Assembly (NCBI GenBank): GCA_965112735.1
Contig: CBCOSG010000001.1
Span: forward strand, 160,090-224,089
Length of the DNA: 64,000 nucleotides
Source: Phaeosaccion multiseriatum
Taxonomy: Eukaryota; Ochrophyta, other classes
Reading direction: 5' to 3'
Shown here piece by piece: positions 49,518 through 62,327 of this stretch. Within the stretch, counting starts at the first letter, position 1. Each line of letters begins with the position of its first letter. A program made the translations under genes and the position numbers. Under the pieces are notes generated by a model. That model saw nothing but the letters and a program-made list of their open reading frames with translations, made no database searches and was not told the origin of the DNA.

Positions 49518-49591
49518 AGGGTCCAATAGGACTCGAACCTATGACGTTTGGCTTAGAAGGCCCAATGCTCTTCCAACTGAGCTATGGACCC
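49518..49591 (-). tRNA. trnR: tRNA-Arg (TCT), arm-2 copy
   Basis: Same as 47808-47880 with one extra C in the anticodon arm. Confidence 0.8.
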
Positions 49592-49596
49592 ACCCA

Positions 49597-49678
49597 GCAA
49601 AAGAAAAGAAGGGATTTGAACCCTCAGCTTCAAACTTGGCAAGCTTGCACTCTACCTCTACCTTTGAGTTACTTCTGC
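49597..49678 (-). tRNA. trnG: tRNA-Gly (GCC), arm-2 copy with local duplications
   Basis: Same as 47736-47807 but with tctacc repeated in the D arm and extra A in the acceptor; as written it would not fold properly. Confidence 0.7.
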
Positions 49679-49780
49679 ATTTATCTACTAACTAGGCTGG
49701 AAACCCAAATAAAATCCTCCTGATAGAATTTGCAATCCAAGGCATTGACTCTATAGTATTCAATTGTGCATTCTTCTTTT

Positions 49781-49852
49781 ATGGAGTACAAAGGATTTGA
49801 ACCTTGGATGGCCGCGCCAAAAACGGCTGCCTTTCCACTTGGCTATACTCCA
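49781..49852 (-). tRNA. trnQ: tRNA-Gln (TTG), arm-2 copy
   Basis: Copy of 47567-47637 with one extra base. Confidence 0.8.
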
Positions 49853-49926
49853 ACCAAAGTTTGGCTTAACTTAACTTTATGATACAGGCCCCCACTAATG
49901 TCCACAACAACCAATATATTTTCCCT

Positions 49927-50465
49927 CTATAAATTTTGGATAAGATTACCTACCACTCTCTTCACACTATCGTCGTACCTAAGTTCTTCGTAGCCTGTCA
50001 ATGGGGAAATCTTTTCGTAAAAGGATGGCCTTGAAAGCCGTAAATCCGTTTAGAGATTCGCCGTAAACTGGGGTGATTTTCAAAAAGGATACCAAACATA
50101 TCCCAAACTTCTCTTTCCCACCAATTGGCGCCCATATAAATATTAGTTACTGAATCTAGACCTAAAAATCTAAAGGTTTTAGGTTGAAACAGAGTTCGCA
50201 AACGGAGGCGTTGGTTATACTTGATACTTAATACTTCGTAGACCACTTCCAACCGACTTTGTCGGCAAGGGTAATCCACTCCGGAGATACAAGATAAAAT
50301 TTTATACCCAGTGTTTGTATGATACTTTAGATAAACCAAAGTTGAAAAAACACTGAGGAGGAAAAGGCAGATAAGCGCACACCTCCTGGTTTTTTACCCG
50401 CCCGCACCTGGCTCAGAGGAATAATTTCCATATTTAGGTTGTAAATACCTATGGTACAATTTCAT
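49927..50465 (-). pseudogene. nad9: nad9, arm-2 copy, disrupted in this sequence
   Basis: Same gene as 46972-47499. Frame breaks near 50035-50060 and 50395-50402; the central ~113 codons are intact. Confidence 0.8.
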
Positions 50466-50517
50466 ACAAATATCAGTACGATCTTGGCCCTCTAATACAC
50501 AAAAGCCGATTCAGTTT

Positions 50518-50986
50518 TTAGTGCCAGCGATAGTTTGGCATAAGGCCGACCTTCTAAAACTTTGTTGATGATAAGCCTGCTTTTAGAAAAGTGGCTTCGC
50601 CAGTCGACTGACTGGCTTTACACAAGGAAGAACCTAGATTTTTAGATAGTGGACCCTTCGGAGTCGTACGAAGAATCCAGTGGAGACTAAGGTACGTTTT
50701 TTCCAGAGAGGGAAAGAAACGACGTTTTTGGCTCCAGAGAGGGAAAGAAATCCATCGTACTTTGGCTTGCTTTTTTCTTCGGCCAGGAAAAGTTTTCCCT
50801 GAGCCATAGGTTCAGTCTGTTGAAGAGCATGAAAAAACACATAAGCCGCGCCTTTTTCGGTTGATGCTCGTAGAGGTAGCGCAGACTGCTACCTACGAGG
50901 CTGTGAGCTCGAAGTCGACCCCCGCCCCCGCGGCGAATGAGATGCTTACAAAAAATACTTCCTTCAGAACTTTGGCTCAATCTCAT
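50518..50986 (-). pseudogene. rps7: rps7, arm-2 copy, disrupted in this sequence
   Basis: Same gene as 46483-46919, about 32 nt longer. The stretch ccagagagggaaagaaa occurs twice (around 50703-50750), and a GGC-rich duplication adds two glycines. The reading frame around 50880-50900 is however the correct one. Confidence 0.8.
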
Positions 50987-50989
50987 TTT

Positions 50990-51394
50990 TTATGGTTTTC
51001 TGGCCCCCCATATTTGGACCGAGAAGTGGTACGCTTTATTAAACCCCCAAACAGTCATACTTGCCCCGAATGACGTGGTAACGGACACCAGGAGGAAGAT
51101 CTTTAGCTCGACCTCCTCGAATCAAAACAGAATTAAATTCCTGAAGGTTGTCCTGAAGGTTGTGGCCCTCGCCAGGAATGTAGGCGCTGATCGACGGCGA
51201 CGGCCTGTACTTAGGCGTACTACTCGGCATAACTTTTTCGTAGGTAGGGCAGAGAGTTAGGCTTTTTGGGTTTTCGTAAGTAAATTTTTAAACAAAGGCC
51301 CTTTTTTTGAGGGCAAGACTTTAAAGCGGGAGATTTGCTACGAGAGGACTGAGGTATACGGGGATAACGAACAAGCTGATGTAAGCCCGCAAAT
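50990..51394 (-). pseudogene. rps12: rps12, arm-2 copy, disrupted in this sequence
   Basis: Same gene as 46112-46479. Contains a tandem cctgaaggttgt, duplicated bases around 51190-51215, but has the A5 run that keeps frame in the KPKKPNS region. Confidence 0.8.
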
Positions 51395-51800
51395 TTGGAT
51401 TTGGTAAGATTTGAACTTACCACCGCCGGGACAGAAATCTGACGGCCTATCCATACAAATCCAGGAACCTTTCTAAGCACCAATGGATCAGACTGATGCT
51501 TAAATGCCAAGGTTGCTTACTGAATGCCACGGCTTCCTTGGGGGTTGGCATCACCCTTTTCCGCCTTCTAACCCCTTCCTCGAAAGAGGTATCTTCGGCG
51601 GAAGCTTGCAAGAGAAACCCATTTATCTATCCTCTTTATTTTAGCTAGTATCGGCCTATATGGCCAATATTGGCTATATAATGGGAATATAGGTAGATGG
51701 CCCCAGATCCGGACCGGACCTGGGACTAATGTAGCAGATGTAAGACTTTAAACCGAGGATTTCCTCGTTAGACTGGGGATTTATTCGTTCATGCATATAC

Positions 51801-51874
51801 GGGCGGAGGTAGGATTCGAACCTACGACTTTTAGATCATGAGCCTAACAAGCTGGCCAACTGCTCTACTCCACC
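51801..51874 (-). tRNA. trnfM: tRNA-Met (CAT), probably initiator, arm-2 copy
   Basis: Identical to 45642-45715. Confidence 0.87.
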
Positions 51875-52055
51875 ATGGTATGAAAAGACTATGTGAGTCC
51901 CTAGGTCTAAAAACTTTACCAATCAAACTACCTCCACTGCCCTAAGCTTCGCGCAGTAGACTCACTTATAATTCCATAGCTTAATAGCATAGAAGACAAA
52001 ATAATTTACTTAGGGGTATTATACCCCTTTAGCAACTTTACCTATCTCTACACTA

Positions 52056-52962
52056 TTAAGGTTTTTCGACTCGATCTTCAAGTTGAGCCTTATTATATAG
52101 TTCTCCGTAATGATCAAGAGCCGCGCGTTATACTCTTGAAGAAGCCAATCTATATTGCTCCTATATCCAGTTTCCCCCCGACGCCGTCTTCATCAGGTCT
52201 GAGGGGGGGACTCTCCTGCTTTCGAGGGCCCGGAATTTCGTGACACTCTCTTGAGTGTCCGCAGTGAAGTTATCGAACGTCGAAGAATAGAAAATTTTGC
52301 AGCGACGACCTTCCATCTAGACCGTAAAAGAACTTTCCGACCCACACATCTGCCACTAGCCCCCCGCTACAATTATTTGAATTCTTTTGCCGTGTTCTAC
52401 AGCCACTTCCCACACTATTCTTTTTTTGTAAACCCTTTAGCGTGGAGTACTCCAGGATTCAAAAAACACTCCTGAAACAGTCGTGTGGTTGATCGCACAT
52501 ATACGGCCGGCAGTAAATAGAATAGAGACAGGGCCAATAAGGAGAGTAAAACCTATGAGATAAAACAAAATAGAGTATTTTGGTGGTAGACCGATTCCGA
52601 GGATAAATGACGAATAATACAAGAGAGTTTGTACTTTTGCCAAACCTTCGTGTCCCAGACTATCCTGGTAAGAGAGATGCGACATAACTGCCCTCTCTAC
52701 ACCGGGTTTTTATCCTTTCTAAACTTGGGTAAAATTACCCTCTTTATGGTAGTAAAAAATCCACCCCAGATGGACGCTGAATTGCACTAGTGAACACACG
52801 ATATCAAACCTACCCTCAAACAGTCCAAGGGAGGAAATGACAAAGGTTAAAAAGTAGGCTACAAACAGTATTACAAACCAAACCTCTGTATCCAAATCTG
52901 TTATTCGTTCCACATACGACGCAGCATGTATTTAAACGACGCAGCATGTATTTAAACATCAT
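52056..52962 (-). pseudogene. orf286, arm-2 copy, disrupted in this sequence
   Basis: Same gene as 44604-45462 with many frame breaks. A 20-nt unit (gacgcagcatg...) is repeated in tandem near the start (52917-52956). At ~52230 it keeps the extra C missing from arm 1. Confidence 0.75.
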
Positions 52963-53370
52963 AAGCCTAATTAGTAAGGATCAGCTACACCGCGCTTACA
53001 CGACTTTCACTACCCTCCTATTCACGTTTTCGTCTAAAACGAAACGAGGCCTAGACAATGCTTGAGGACAAGTTTCTGGCTTAGATGCTTTCAGCCATTC
53101 TCTTCTAGAGATGTAGCTACCCGACACTGCATGTGCTCACACAACCGGTACACCATGGATCCCCGAAATTCGGTCCTCTCGTACTAGAATTTCTTCCCTT
53201 AGATTGTTGTCCACAGTAGATAGGGACCAAACTGTCTCACGACGTTCTAAACCCAACTCACGTACCACTTTCATGGGCGAACAGCCCAACCCTTGGAAGC
53301 TTTTCTCCTCCAGGATGTGATGAGTCGACATCGAGGTGCCAAACCCTTCCGTCGATAGGAGCTCTCGAGA

Positions 53371-53401
<31 letters not shown>

Positions 53402-53715
53402 ATCCTATGAGCGGGTGAAGTGCCCATATGCACATCCACCGGATCTGTATGGCCGACTTTCGTCTCTGTTCGACTTGTGAGTCTTACAGTCAGGCACACA
53501 TCAAGCCATTCCGCCTTTTCTTTCTTCCTTCATGGAAGGGTGTACCTTTGCGTACCCCCGTTACTCTTTAGGAGGCTGCCGTCCCAGCCAAACTACCCGT
53601 CTGAGCCTGTCCCAAGTCAGGTGAAGAAAGCTAGACTGAAGGAGGGTGGTCTTTCATCTGCGGCATAACCTCCCACCTACTACTACGCAACCTATGTCAT
53701 GCTTCCCAGCTCAAA

Positions 53716-53749
<34 letters not shown>

Positions 53750-53832
53750 CTGCAGCAGCGAGGTCGGTCGCCTCTTCACGACCATGGGAATTTCACTGAG
53801 TCCGTGTTGGAGACAGCGGAGCAGTCGTTACA

Positions 53833-53863
<31 letters not shown>

Positions 53864-53952
53864 TCAGTTTTGCTACCTTAGGACCGTCAGAGTTACAGCC
53901 GCCGCCGTTTACTGGGCATTCTCCCTAAAAGCTTCCACTTTCGGGTCTTCCG

Positions 53953-53990
<38 letters not shown>

Positions 53991-55690
53991 TTTACAACTT
54001 CGCAGAGTCCTGTGTTTTTACTAAACAGTCGCCGCTCCCACTTTAGTGCCAAGCCTACAAAGGCTTCCTCCTTCTACCGAAGCCACGGAGTCATTTTGCC
54101 GAGTTCCTTCAACGAGTTCCTTCAACACGGTTCTCTCAAAAGGCCTGAGTGTACTCCACCCATTCACCTGTGTCGGTTTACGATACGGTGCCGCTCCTAG
54201 AGAAGTATTTCCTGGAAGCTGAGCTAAAGCAGAGGAGACCAGCTATACTCCTCTACTTCCTCTGCCAGCTTCGTCCTGTCTAAGATCTCCCATCAACCCT
54301 GGCTTTCGTCAGCAGTCTTAGGGACCGTCTTTATGGCTTGAGATTAGCTCAAGCCCCCACGAAGAAGAAATCTGTCGTGGAAACCCTTGAATTTAAGGCC
54401 ACCAGGATCCTCCTGGTTTGTTGCTACTCATGTCAGTATTCTCGATTCCGATATCTCCAATGAAGGTTGCCCCTCATCTTCCTCGACCTACGGAAGGTTC
54501 TGCTACCACCCTGTAGGGTTTGAGGCTTCGGTAGGAAAGATTAGTCCCAAACATTGTGGGCGCAAAAAACTTCGACCAGTGAGCTGTTACGCATTCTTTA
54601 AAGGATGACTGCTACCAAGCCTACCTCCTGGCTGTCTTTAGCTCGTCACCTCCTTCTTCACTTCCTTTCCTTTGGGGACCTTAACCATCAATCTGGGCTG
54701 TTTCCCTTTTGACCAAGGACCTTCGCACCCATGGTCTGTCTGCCTTGATTGAAGACGTATCCTGTATTCGCAGTTTGCCATAAGTCAGTAAGATTTTGCC
54801 TCCCCTTTCCTACGACAGTGCTCTACCCCGGATTTCCCATTAAGACGCTCTACTTCAATAGATTTCGCAGAAAACCAGCTATCTCCGACTTTGATTGGCC
54901 TTTCACCCCTAAGATCAAATCATCCCAGTATTTTGCCACATACACGGGTTCGGTCCTCCAAAGAAAGTTGCCTTGTCTTTTTCAACCTGTTCAATCTTAG
55001 CTCAGTCGGTTTCGGGTAAAAAAATTGGGACTCCACGAAGTTTTACTCCTCGATTGACCTTTGCCTTCCTAAACTTAAGCTTGCCCCTAATCTTTTACTC
55101 ACTGACCCATTATACAAAAGGTAGGCTGTCACTTCCACAAAGCTTCAACACCTAAAAGGCAGGGAGTTTCAGGACATTTCACAGCAGAAATCTCTGTTTC
55201 ACCTTTCTCTCACGATACTTGTTCACTATGGGTCTATTTGGCCCAGTCTATTTAGGCTTTGAGGATGGCTCCCCAATATTCCTTGTCTATCGCCAGAAAA
55301 GTACTTGAATCCTCTCCTTTTCTTCCTACGGGACTTGTACCTTCTATGGTTTTCTTCTCCATCCAATGTTTTATTGAGCTGGAGTCGTTTTTTAATTTGG
55401 ATCTTTCAAGGTCGTCTAGGAGAGAGCCTACACCGTTTTCGCTCACCGCTACTTACGGTATCTCGGTTGATTTCTCTTAAGCAGATTACTTAGATGTTTC
55501 AGTTTGTCTGCCCTCTTCTTTGCAGGCTTTACTGGCCTGTTTTTCCTCAAACGGAATGGTTTTCCAAGGTAGAAGGTCGAAGTGCACAGGTCGAAGACCT
55601 TCCTCCGAGCTTTCGTTGTTGTCTACGTCTACAGAGGCTGGGCCCCTAGGCATTCCCTCCATGCCCTTTGTGAAGATTTTCTTTATTTTG
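52963..55690 (-). rRNA. rnl: Large subunit ribosomal RNA, arm-2 copy
   Basis: Reverse complement of 41925-44602 with small indels, e.g. gagttccttcaac repeated at 54114-54126 and extra bases near 53745-53770. Conserved cores are all present. Confidence 0.92.
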
Positions 55691-55740
55691 CTTGAAGCTT
55701 GTCACAAACTTCACAAATGGAAGAAAAATCTTGTCAGCTC

Positions 55741-56649
55741 CTAAGAGGAAACCCAAATCTTAAAAGTGACGTACAAAACAAGGACCAAATATGGTCCTAT
55801 TATTTTATACGGCTCCCGGCTCCCACCGCCATAGTTTGTAAAGTGACAGTCCCCACACTACTAAAAAAGTAGCATAGACCCAGCCAAGATACACATACAT
55901 ATGGCGGACTCCGAGGAGTCCAATGCAGGTGTATAAGATTATAAGTGAAAGATAAGCCAATACCAAAGGAAGGTCTCGCCACAAGCGGACGACAAAATCC
56001 CAACTCTCCCCAAGAATTTTAACCACCTTTTTTAGACCTACGGGGCCCCTACGGGGCATAGATCTATTACGTTGCCTGAGGCTAAAGTGGTTAAGGGAGT
56101 TGAGGAGTAAGCTTCGACTATCATGTGAGAGCCTCTGCCATTGGCAGTCAAATTACTGTCTCCCAACCATTCCTTAGAATACCGCACACAGCGAGTGCAA
56201 TGTATGCAACGAGTCATCAAACTTTTTATACCTAGACCTAGAAAAGTCTCTTTGACCGTACGCTTTACTTCAGCGTACCGTGTTTTGTCACTGCCGAAGT
56301 GAAAGCTTTGATTTTGGAGATCGCATTCCCCTCCTTGGTCACAAATAGGGCAATCTAGAGGGTGGTTTACTAGATTGAACTCTAAAACTGTTTCTCGGGC
56401 TTTTCGTACCAAAGGACTATGAAGAAAAAATCGTCCGCCTCCTAAAATAGGGAAGGCACAACTCATCTGAGGTTTTGGACCTTGGCTAACTTCTACTAGA
56501 CAGGAACGACAATTTCCCGCGATATTTAATAAGGGATGATAACAAAATCGAGGAAGTTCTATGCCTAAACTACTACATGCTTGTAATACTGAGGAAAATT
56601 CTTCAACAAAAACAAGCTGATGGTTGATAAATATTTTTTTAGTGGTCAT
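55741..56649 (-). CDS. nad11: nad11 with membrane tail, arm-2 copy
   Basis: Same gene as 40969-41865. The iron-sulfur domain (start 56649) is intact and identical; a duplicated tacgggg near 56040 breaks the frame exactly at the domain/tail junction, and another insertion near 55815 affects the end. The tail sequence is otherwise the same, which confirms that it exists in both arms. Confidence 0.85.
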
Positions 56650-56715
56650 AGGAAGTATAAATTTTCTCTATTTTGACTTGGGAGGTATTCTTTCTCTTTT
56701 TGCTTACTTTCCCAA

Positions 56716-56810
56716 GGTTTTTTACCCCTACCTGATTCAGACGAATGGCTTCCATATTAGGTTATAAATACCTATGGTATAATTTCATACAAATATCAGT
56801 ACGATCTTGG
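56716..56810 (-). pseudogene. nad9 5'-end relic (repeat copy)
   Basis: Identical to 522-616. Confidence 0.8.
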
Positions 56811-56831
56811 TTTCTACTTTTTTACAAGTAT

Positions 56832-56904
56832 TAGACCGGAGGGAAAGTCGAATTCCCATAATTGGATTTGCAATCCAAGGCATTGCCCTTATGCTATCCG
56901 GTCT
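56832..56904 (-). tRNA. trnC: tRNA-Cys (GCA) (repeat copy)
   Basis: Identical to 638-710. Confidence 0.9.
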
Positions 56905-57002
56905 CCCATCGCATTCACTAAAATTACCAAAATATGTGATGCAAGAGATACCTTGAGGTTTTCTATTAGGCTCCTGAAGTTCGTAGGCAAATACCTAAGT
57001 AT

Positions 57003-57076
57003 TCGGGAAAATGTGATTTGAACACATGACCTTCTGTTCCCAAAACAGATGCGCTACCAAGCTGCGCCATTTCCCG
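57003..57076 (-). tRNA. trnP: tRNA-Pro (TGG) (repeat copy)
   Basis: Identical to 809-882. Confidence 0.9.
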
Positions 57077-57099
57077 ACTGGGCTTCGAACATCAGATAC

Positions 57100-57252
57100 T
57101 TAACGGGGAAGATCCTTAAAAATCTTGCGTAATTTTAAAGAGGCACTAAGACTGGGCAGGTAGTAGAAAACAAAGAAAAAATAAAATCCAAAAAAACACA
57201 AACCCAAATTAAGAATTTGAGTAAAAAAGGTGATTTGATCAAATTGTGGCAT
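57100..57252 (-). CDS. atp8: ATP synthase F0 subunit 8 (repeat copy)
   Basis: Identical to 906-1058; see 40366 for the description. Confidence 0.85.
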   Translation of the reverse strand: MPQFDQITFFTQILNLGLCFFGFYFFFVFYYLPSLSASLKLRKIFKDLPR

Positions 57253-57339
57253 GGTTCTTCCTAAATATCACGAAGTCCGTATTTGCTCCTCTGAAACAAA
57301 TCTAGGTTCTATAAATTACTGTTTGCTTCTTTTTTCCTT

Positions 57340-57611
57340 ATTTTTTCCCTCACAAGAGAAGTGGAGTGGGGTGTAGCTAATTTAATATATATTTTTTGGT
57401 CTTCATCTTAAATCCCAGAAAGTCAGGAAACAGGATATTGCGGGCAAAGGTAGAACTTATACCTACGACTTTTAGATCATGAGCCTAACAAGCTGGCCAA
57501 GTGCTTTAGTCCACCAGTATATGAAAAAACTACGTGAATCTTAGATTTAAAAAACTTCACAAATCAAACTACCTCCACTGCCTAAGCTTCGCGCAGTAGA
57601 CTCACTTATAA
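57340..57611. repeat. Dispersed cassette (repeat copy)
   Basis: Identical to 1146-1417, including the degenerate tRNA-Met-like sequence at 57442-57515. Confidence 0.8.
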
Positions 57612-57688
57612 TTCTATAGCTTAATAGCGTAGAACACAAGATAATTTACTTAGGATTATTCTACTTTTCTAGTATTGTAATCTACCCA

Positions 57689-58531
57689 TTAAGGTTTTTC
57701 GATTGTATCCTCTAGTTGGGCTCTATACTCTTCTCCTACATAATCAAGAACGGTATTATAGTCCTGAAGGAACCAATTTACTGCCCCTACATCTACTTTC
57801 CCGGACGCCGTCTTCAATAGCTCTGAGGGGACTCCTCTTCTCTCGAGGAATCGGAATTTTGTGACACTTTCGTGAGTGTCCGCAGTGAAGTTAGCAAACG
57901 TCGAAGAAAATAAGTTTTGCATCGACGACCTCCCGTCTGGGCCATAAAGGTACTTTCCGATCCCCACGTCGACAAGTAGGCCCCCTATAATGAAAATTCC
58001 GGCCCTCTTTAAGTGTTCCACAGTTAGCTCCCACACTAACCTCTTTTTCGTGAACCCTCTCTCATAGAGTACACGGGGGTCCAAAAAACATTCATTAAAA
58101 AGCCGCCGCGTTGCCCGCAGATATCCTGGCAAGAAGTAAATGGACATTAATACGAAAATTACACCTACAAAGTAGGCCATATTTGAATACTGCCGCGGCA
58201 GAAGAATCCCCAATACAAAAGACCAATACAGATATGTCTGAAGTTTGCCAAAGATTGGATGGGTAAGACTGTCCGCGTAAAGAGAGACTACATAAAGGCC
58301 CTCTTTAGACCGAGTTTTGGCATTTTCAAATTTTAGTATCATCGACCATTTTTGATATTGAAACACCCAAACCACACAAAGACTCGCTTTAAAAATGAAC
58401 GAGGCCGAATTTGGGTACATATACGGTAGCGGCAGTAAAAGAGTTTGAATTCCTAAAGTCAAAATGAAAGCAGGGCTTAAAATTTTAAACCAAGATTTTG
58501 CAGGAGAATTGACTAAAAACTGCAAGTACAA
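57689..58531 (-). CDS. orf280 (repeat copy)
   Basis: Identical protein to 1495-2337 and 39087-39929. Confidence 0.7.
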   Translation of the reverse strand: MYLQFLVNSPAKSWFKILSPAFILTLGIQTLLLPLPYMYPNSASFIFKASLCVVWVFQYQKWSMILKFENAKTRSKEGLYVVSLYADSLTHPIFGKLQTYLYWSFVLGILLPRQYSNMAYFVGVIFVLMSIYFLPGYLRATRRLFNECFLDPRVLYERGFTKKRLVWELTVEHLKRAGIFIIGGLLVDVGIGKYLYGPDGRSSMQNLFSSTFANFTADTHESVTKFRFLERRGVPSELLKTASGKVDVGAVNWFLQDYNTVLDYVGEEYRAQLEDTIEKP

Positions 58532-58548
58532 GTAGAGAGCTCATTAGT

Positions 58549-58734
58549 TTAATTTTTTATCAAATTAAAGAAGTTCATTAGTACACAAAACCAAAAAAAA
58601 ATAAGCATACTCACCAAGAGCTTCAAAATCTCAGTGATGCTGATGCCTAAAAAATACCAAAACCCTATATTGTGTTTTAAGACTGACATAGGTTCCAGAA
58701 GCTTATGTTTCACCTTTATAAAGAAAACTTTCAT
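58549..58734 (-). CDS. orf61 (repeat copy)
   Basis: Identical to 2355-2540. Confidence 0.4.
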   Translation of the reverse strand: MKVFFIKVKHKLLEPMSVLKHNIGFWYFLGISITEILKLLVSMLIFFWFCVLMNFFNLIKN

Positions 58735-58772
58735 TCTTAAATTCTATACCGCCTGAGGTTCAAGACCTTATT

Positions 58773-58941
58773 TCTTTGAATTCAGCCGCAGATTCCTCTA
58801 CGACTACCTTGTTACGACTTCATCTCAGTTACCAAGCCTACTTTCAAATCCAAGAGAATAGACAAAGCATTTCATTGACATTCTTCGAGCAAGCCCGGCT
58901 TCCAACATGTGACGGGCGGTTTGTACAGAGCCTAGGTACAG

Positions 58942-58974
<33 letters not shown>

Positions 58975-60289
58975 TGATTCCGCCTTCGTGAAGCCGAGTT
59001 GCAGGCCTCAGTCTGAACCAAAGAAAGTGTTCAAGTTTGGCAAAGACTGATTTTATCTTTCCTACTCATTGTCCTTTCCATTGTAGCACGTGTGTAGCCC
59101 AGTTCATAAGGACCATAAGGACTTGTCTTCATCCTCGCCTTCCTCTTAAACCGTAGTCTAAGCAGTATGTGGAGTATGGACAAAGTTGGACTCACCAATT
59201 AAAACTTTGGTAAGAGCTTTATCTGCCACAAGAGGGTTGCGTCCGTTATAAGAGTGAACTTAACATCCTAAGACACGGACTGACGACAGCCATGCAATAC
59301 CTGTACTTCCTGTCTTTGGTCTTATCTCCGAGGCCGAAAAGGGAAAGAAGTATTCCAGAACTGGTAAGGTTTGGCGCGTAGCATCGCATTAAACCACATG
59401 CTCCACCACTTGTATAAGCCCCCGCCAATTCCTTTGAATTTCAGATCTGAATGCTGTACTTCTCAGGCGCAGCCTTAGCCTTAGCAGGGAAGATGCTTAA
59501 ACTTCTCAGTCTAAACAGCTAGGCTGATATTTTAGGGTGTGGACTACCAGGGGGTCAAGTCCTGTTTGCTCCCCACACTTTAGTCCCTGAAGGTCAGTGC
59601 GAATCTAGATAACCGCCTTCGCCTCTGGTATTCCCACTTATGTCTACGGATTTTATCCCTAAATAAGTGATTCTGTTATCTTCTCTTCGACTCTAGCATC
59701 CCGGTTTTGTCAAAAGTCATACCCTTGGGGGTAGAATTTATCTTACGATCTAGGAAAATGCCCTCTACGAACCCTTTATGCCCAATCATTCTGGATAAGG
59801 CTTGCCCCCCTCGTATTACCGCGACTGCTGGCACGAGAATTGGCCGGGACTACCCCTGTGAATGGCGTCTGAATCTTTCCACGGGAGAGGGGTTTACAAC
59901 CAGTTTAGCCTTCTTCCCCCTTGGAATATTGCTGGATCAAGCTTCCGCTCATTGTCCAAGATTCCTCACTGCTGGCCCCTTACAGGGGCTTGGACCTTGT
60001 CTCAGTTCCAATGTGGCTGGTCGACCTCACAGACCAACTAAGGATCTTTGAATAGGAAGGCTGTCATCCTTCCTACTTCCTTAATCCTTCGAGGATTCTT
60101 CCTTTCTTTTTTGTCTAAATTAGGCAAAAGTGGGGAAGACTCCCTACTTACTTTCTTCAGAAAGGGCAGATTTCCAAGTATTACTCACCCGTTCGCGCTT
60201 TCTTCTTCTAAGAGAAGGCAACACTCGCATGTGTTAGGCATACTCCTAGCCTTCATCCTGAGCCAGGATCAAACTCAAGTCTTTGATCT
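58773..60289 (-). rRNA. rns: Small subunit ribosomal RNA (repeat copy)
   Basis: Same as 2579-4094 apart from one-base homopolymer differences. Confidence 0.95.
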
Positions 60290-62327
60290 TTTTTATTTCC
60301 AAGAAATAAACAAGGGGGATGTGGTCTATAAAGCTTTATTTTAATTTTATGATTTAGATTCTTGTGGATAAATAAATTTCCCCGGTTCCCGGACCAGCCA
60401 GTATGTAGGGCCCATTTGCAAATTACACTCCAGATCCTACAGGGTTGGGGTTTCGTGCTAAAGATGGGACTCGCATTTGGTAGCCCTCTCATATGAGAAA
60501 ACACAATCTAATGTAAGGAACAGGTTTTTTCGAGCACTTACAGAGTTTTGGTTCAGTACAAAGGATTGGTTTAATTACGAGAGCAGACTTTTGGCTTTTT
60601 TAAGTGTACCTCTTTTTTTCCTCTTTTTTGTTCGGGTCTGTTCCCTAAAAACTTAATCAAAAAGAAAAGATTGATTAAAGATGTCCATCAATGAGTTTGT
60701 TAACTCATTTCTATTAGACGGAAAGAGCAATTTTTCCTCATATTTAACTAAGAGATCATAACCAAATCAAGGAAATTTTATACTTTAACTAGCGCATGAT
60801 TGGGATGCTGAGTCTAGTTACCAAAGTCTCAGCTGCCTAATAACCAACATTATAGCCTCCATTTGAGATGAAGTAAAGTGCTTTATACTTTTAGAACTAA
60901 TAAACTTTATTTTATGGAACCGATAGAAAAGGTTCTCTTATATCTTTGGTCCAGAGAATAAACCTTCCGTCCACTAAATGTTTCACTGTCAATCTAACCT
61001 TCTCTTCGGTGCCTTTTAAAAAATATTTAGTCTCTAGGCGTAAAATGGGGTTAAGGCTCAATGAAAATCAAACACTGCAAAGGATTTTTTAAACAATCGG
61101 TTTCTAATTGACGAAAGACATAGTTTTCTTTCTCAATCTTTGGTCTTCCACACTTCTATTTATCTCAATTTCGACCAAGTCTGCTATCTTAAGAGTCCCC
61201 TCTTTCTTAACTAGACTTCACTCCAAGTCTGACTTGATTCTATGGTGTGGTCTAAGTCTTGCAGGCAATCTTATTCTACTAATTTAGGGAAAATTATTAT
61301 TTCTCAAGTATCTTTAGGGGTTAAATTAAGCTAAGCTTCGGCCAGAAGCTGACTAACTAAGAAAAGACTTGAGCTTACAAAAAAAGAACAGACCAAATAG
61401 TTCTAAACTGTGTTGATGAAATACTTTGTTTATTTTCCTGTATTTGATGAAAACTTAAAAGAACTTTAGCTTGTCTATTGGTAAAGCTTTATTTATCCGC
61501 ATTTGAGTGACGGTTTTAAGGGCTGTAAAAAGCTTAAATAAGGGGTCAAAACTTGAGTTAGAGTAGATTAATGCTAAAACTTAATAAGTGAGGCATTTTG
61601 ATCAAATAAGTCCTTCCTATCCTTGCATTAGGCTTCTGGGTGATAATACAATAGGTCAGTAGGAATCAAGAAGTACACCAATATACTTAAACTTTGGCAA
61701 GACTAACAAACATAGTTTTTATTTTTTTTTAGGATCGTGTAGATCAAAAAATTAGGTTTTTTAGTAAAGAATTAAAGTTTTGAAGCTTTTGTACTTTCGG
61801 TGTCTATTTTGCATCGAAGTCGACTTTTGGTTTCTATGGGAACAGTTTGTTGATCAAAAGCTCTCCTGTCTTTTCTCCTTAAATTTAGCCTGTAAATCGA
61901 CGAAACTGACAAAGACATTTTAATTCATCTTTTGATTTTATATAGAAAGCTTAAATAGAATTTTCTTCTTGGCTGTGGACAAGCCTTCTGAAGCCAAATA
62001 TCTGCCTTTGTGCTTGTAGTGGGAAGAATCTTTCTAATCGATATGTTTTGTCTTATATTTAAAGCGTTTTAGCCACCCAGACAAGGGAATTCTAGAATAG
62101 ATTTTTTTTGTGGTATTCATTTTTTTTATTATCAACGGACAACCAAAACTTTCTTTAATTTTTTAGATCAAAGACTTTTCTCAGAACTTTTGTTTTAGTT
62201 TCCCGCCAAAACTTTTTTTTTCTTTGTTCAAAAGCAAAAACTGGGTTGTCACCAAAGGAAAGACGAGAACTGAAATCCAAAAATACCCATGCAACAATGA
62301 CAAAAAGACAGAAAAAAACCTACACAC
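60290..62327. other. 2-kb spacer (repeat copy)
   Basis: Same as 4095-6132, including the nad11 relic (about 60714-60833). Confidence 0.6.

Noticed and set aside
58776-58991. Open frames on the strand opposite the SSU and LSU rRNA (also 2582-2797, 3565-4150, 43374-43799, 53646-54200, 59707-60344)
   Set aside because: They are antisense to highly conserved rRNA; their sequence is fully explained by the rRNA.
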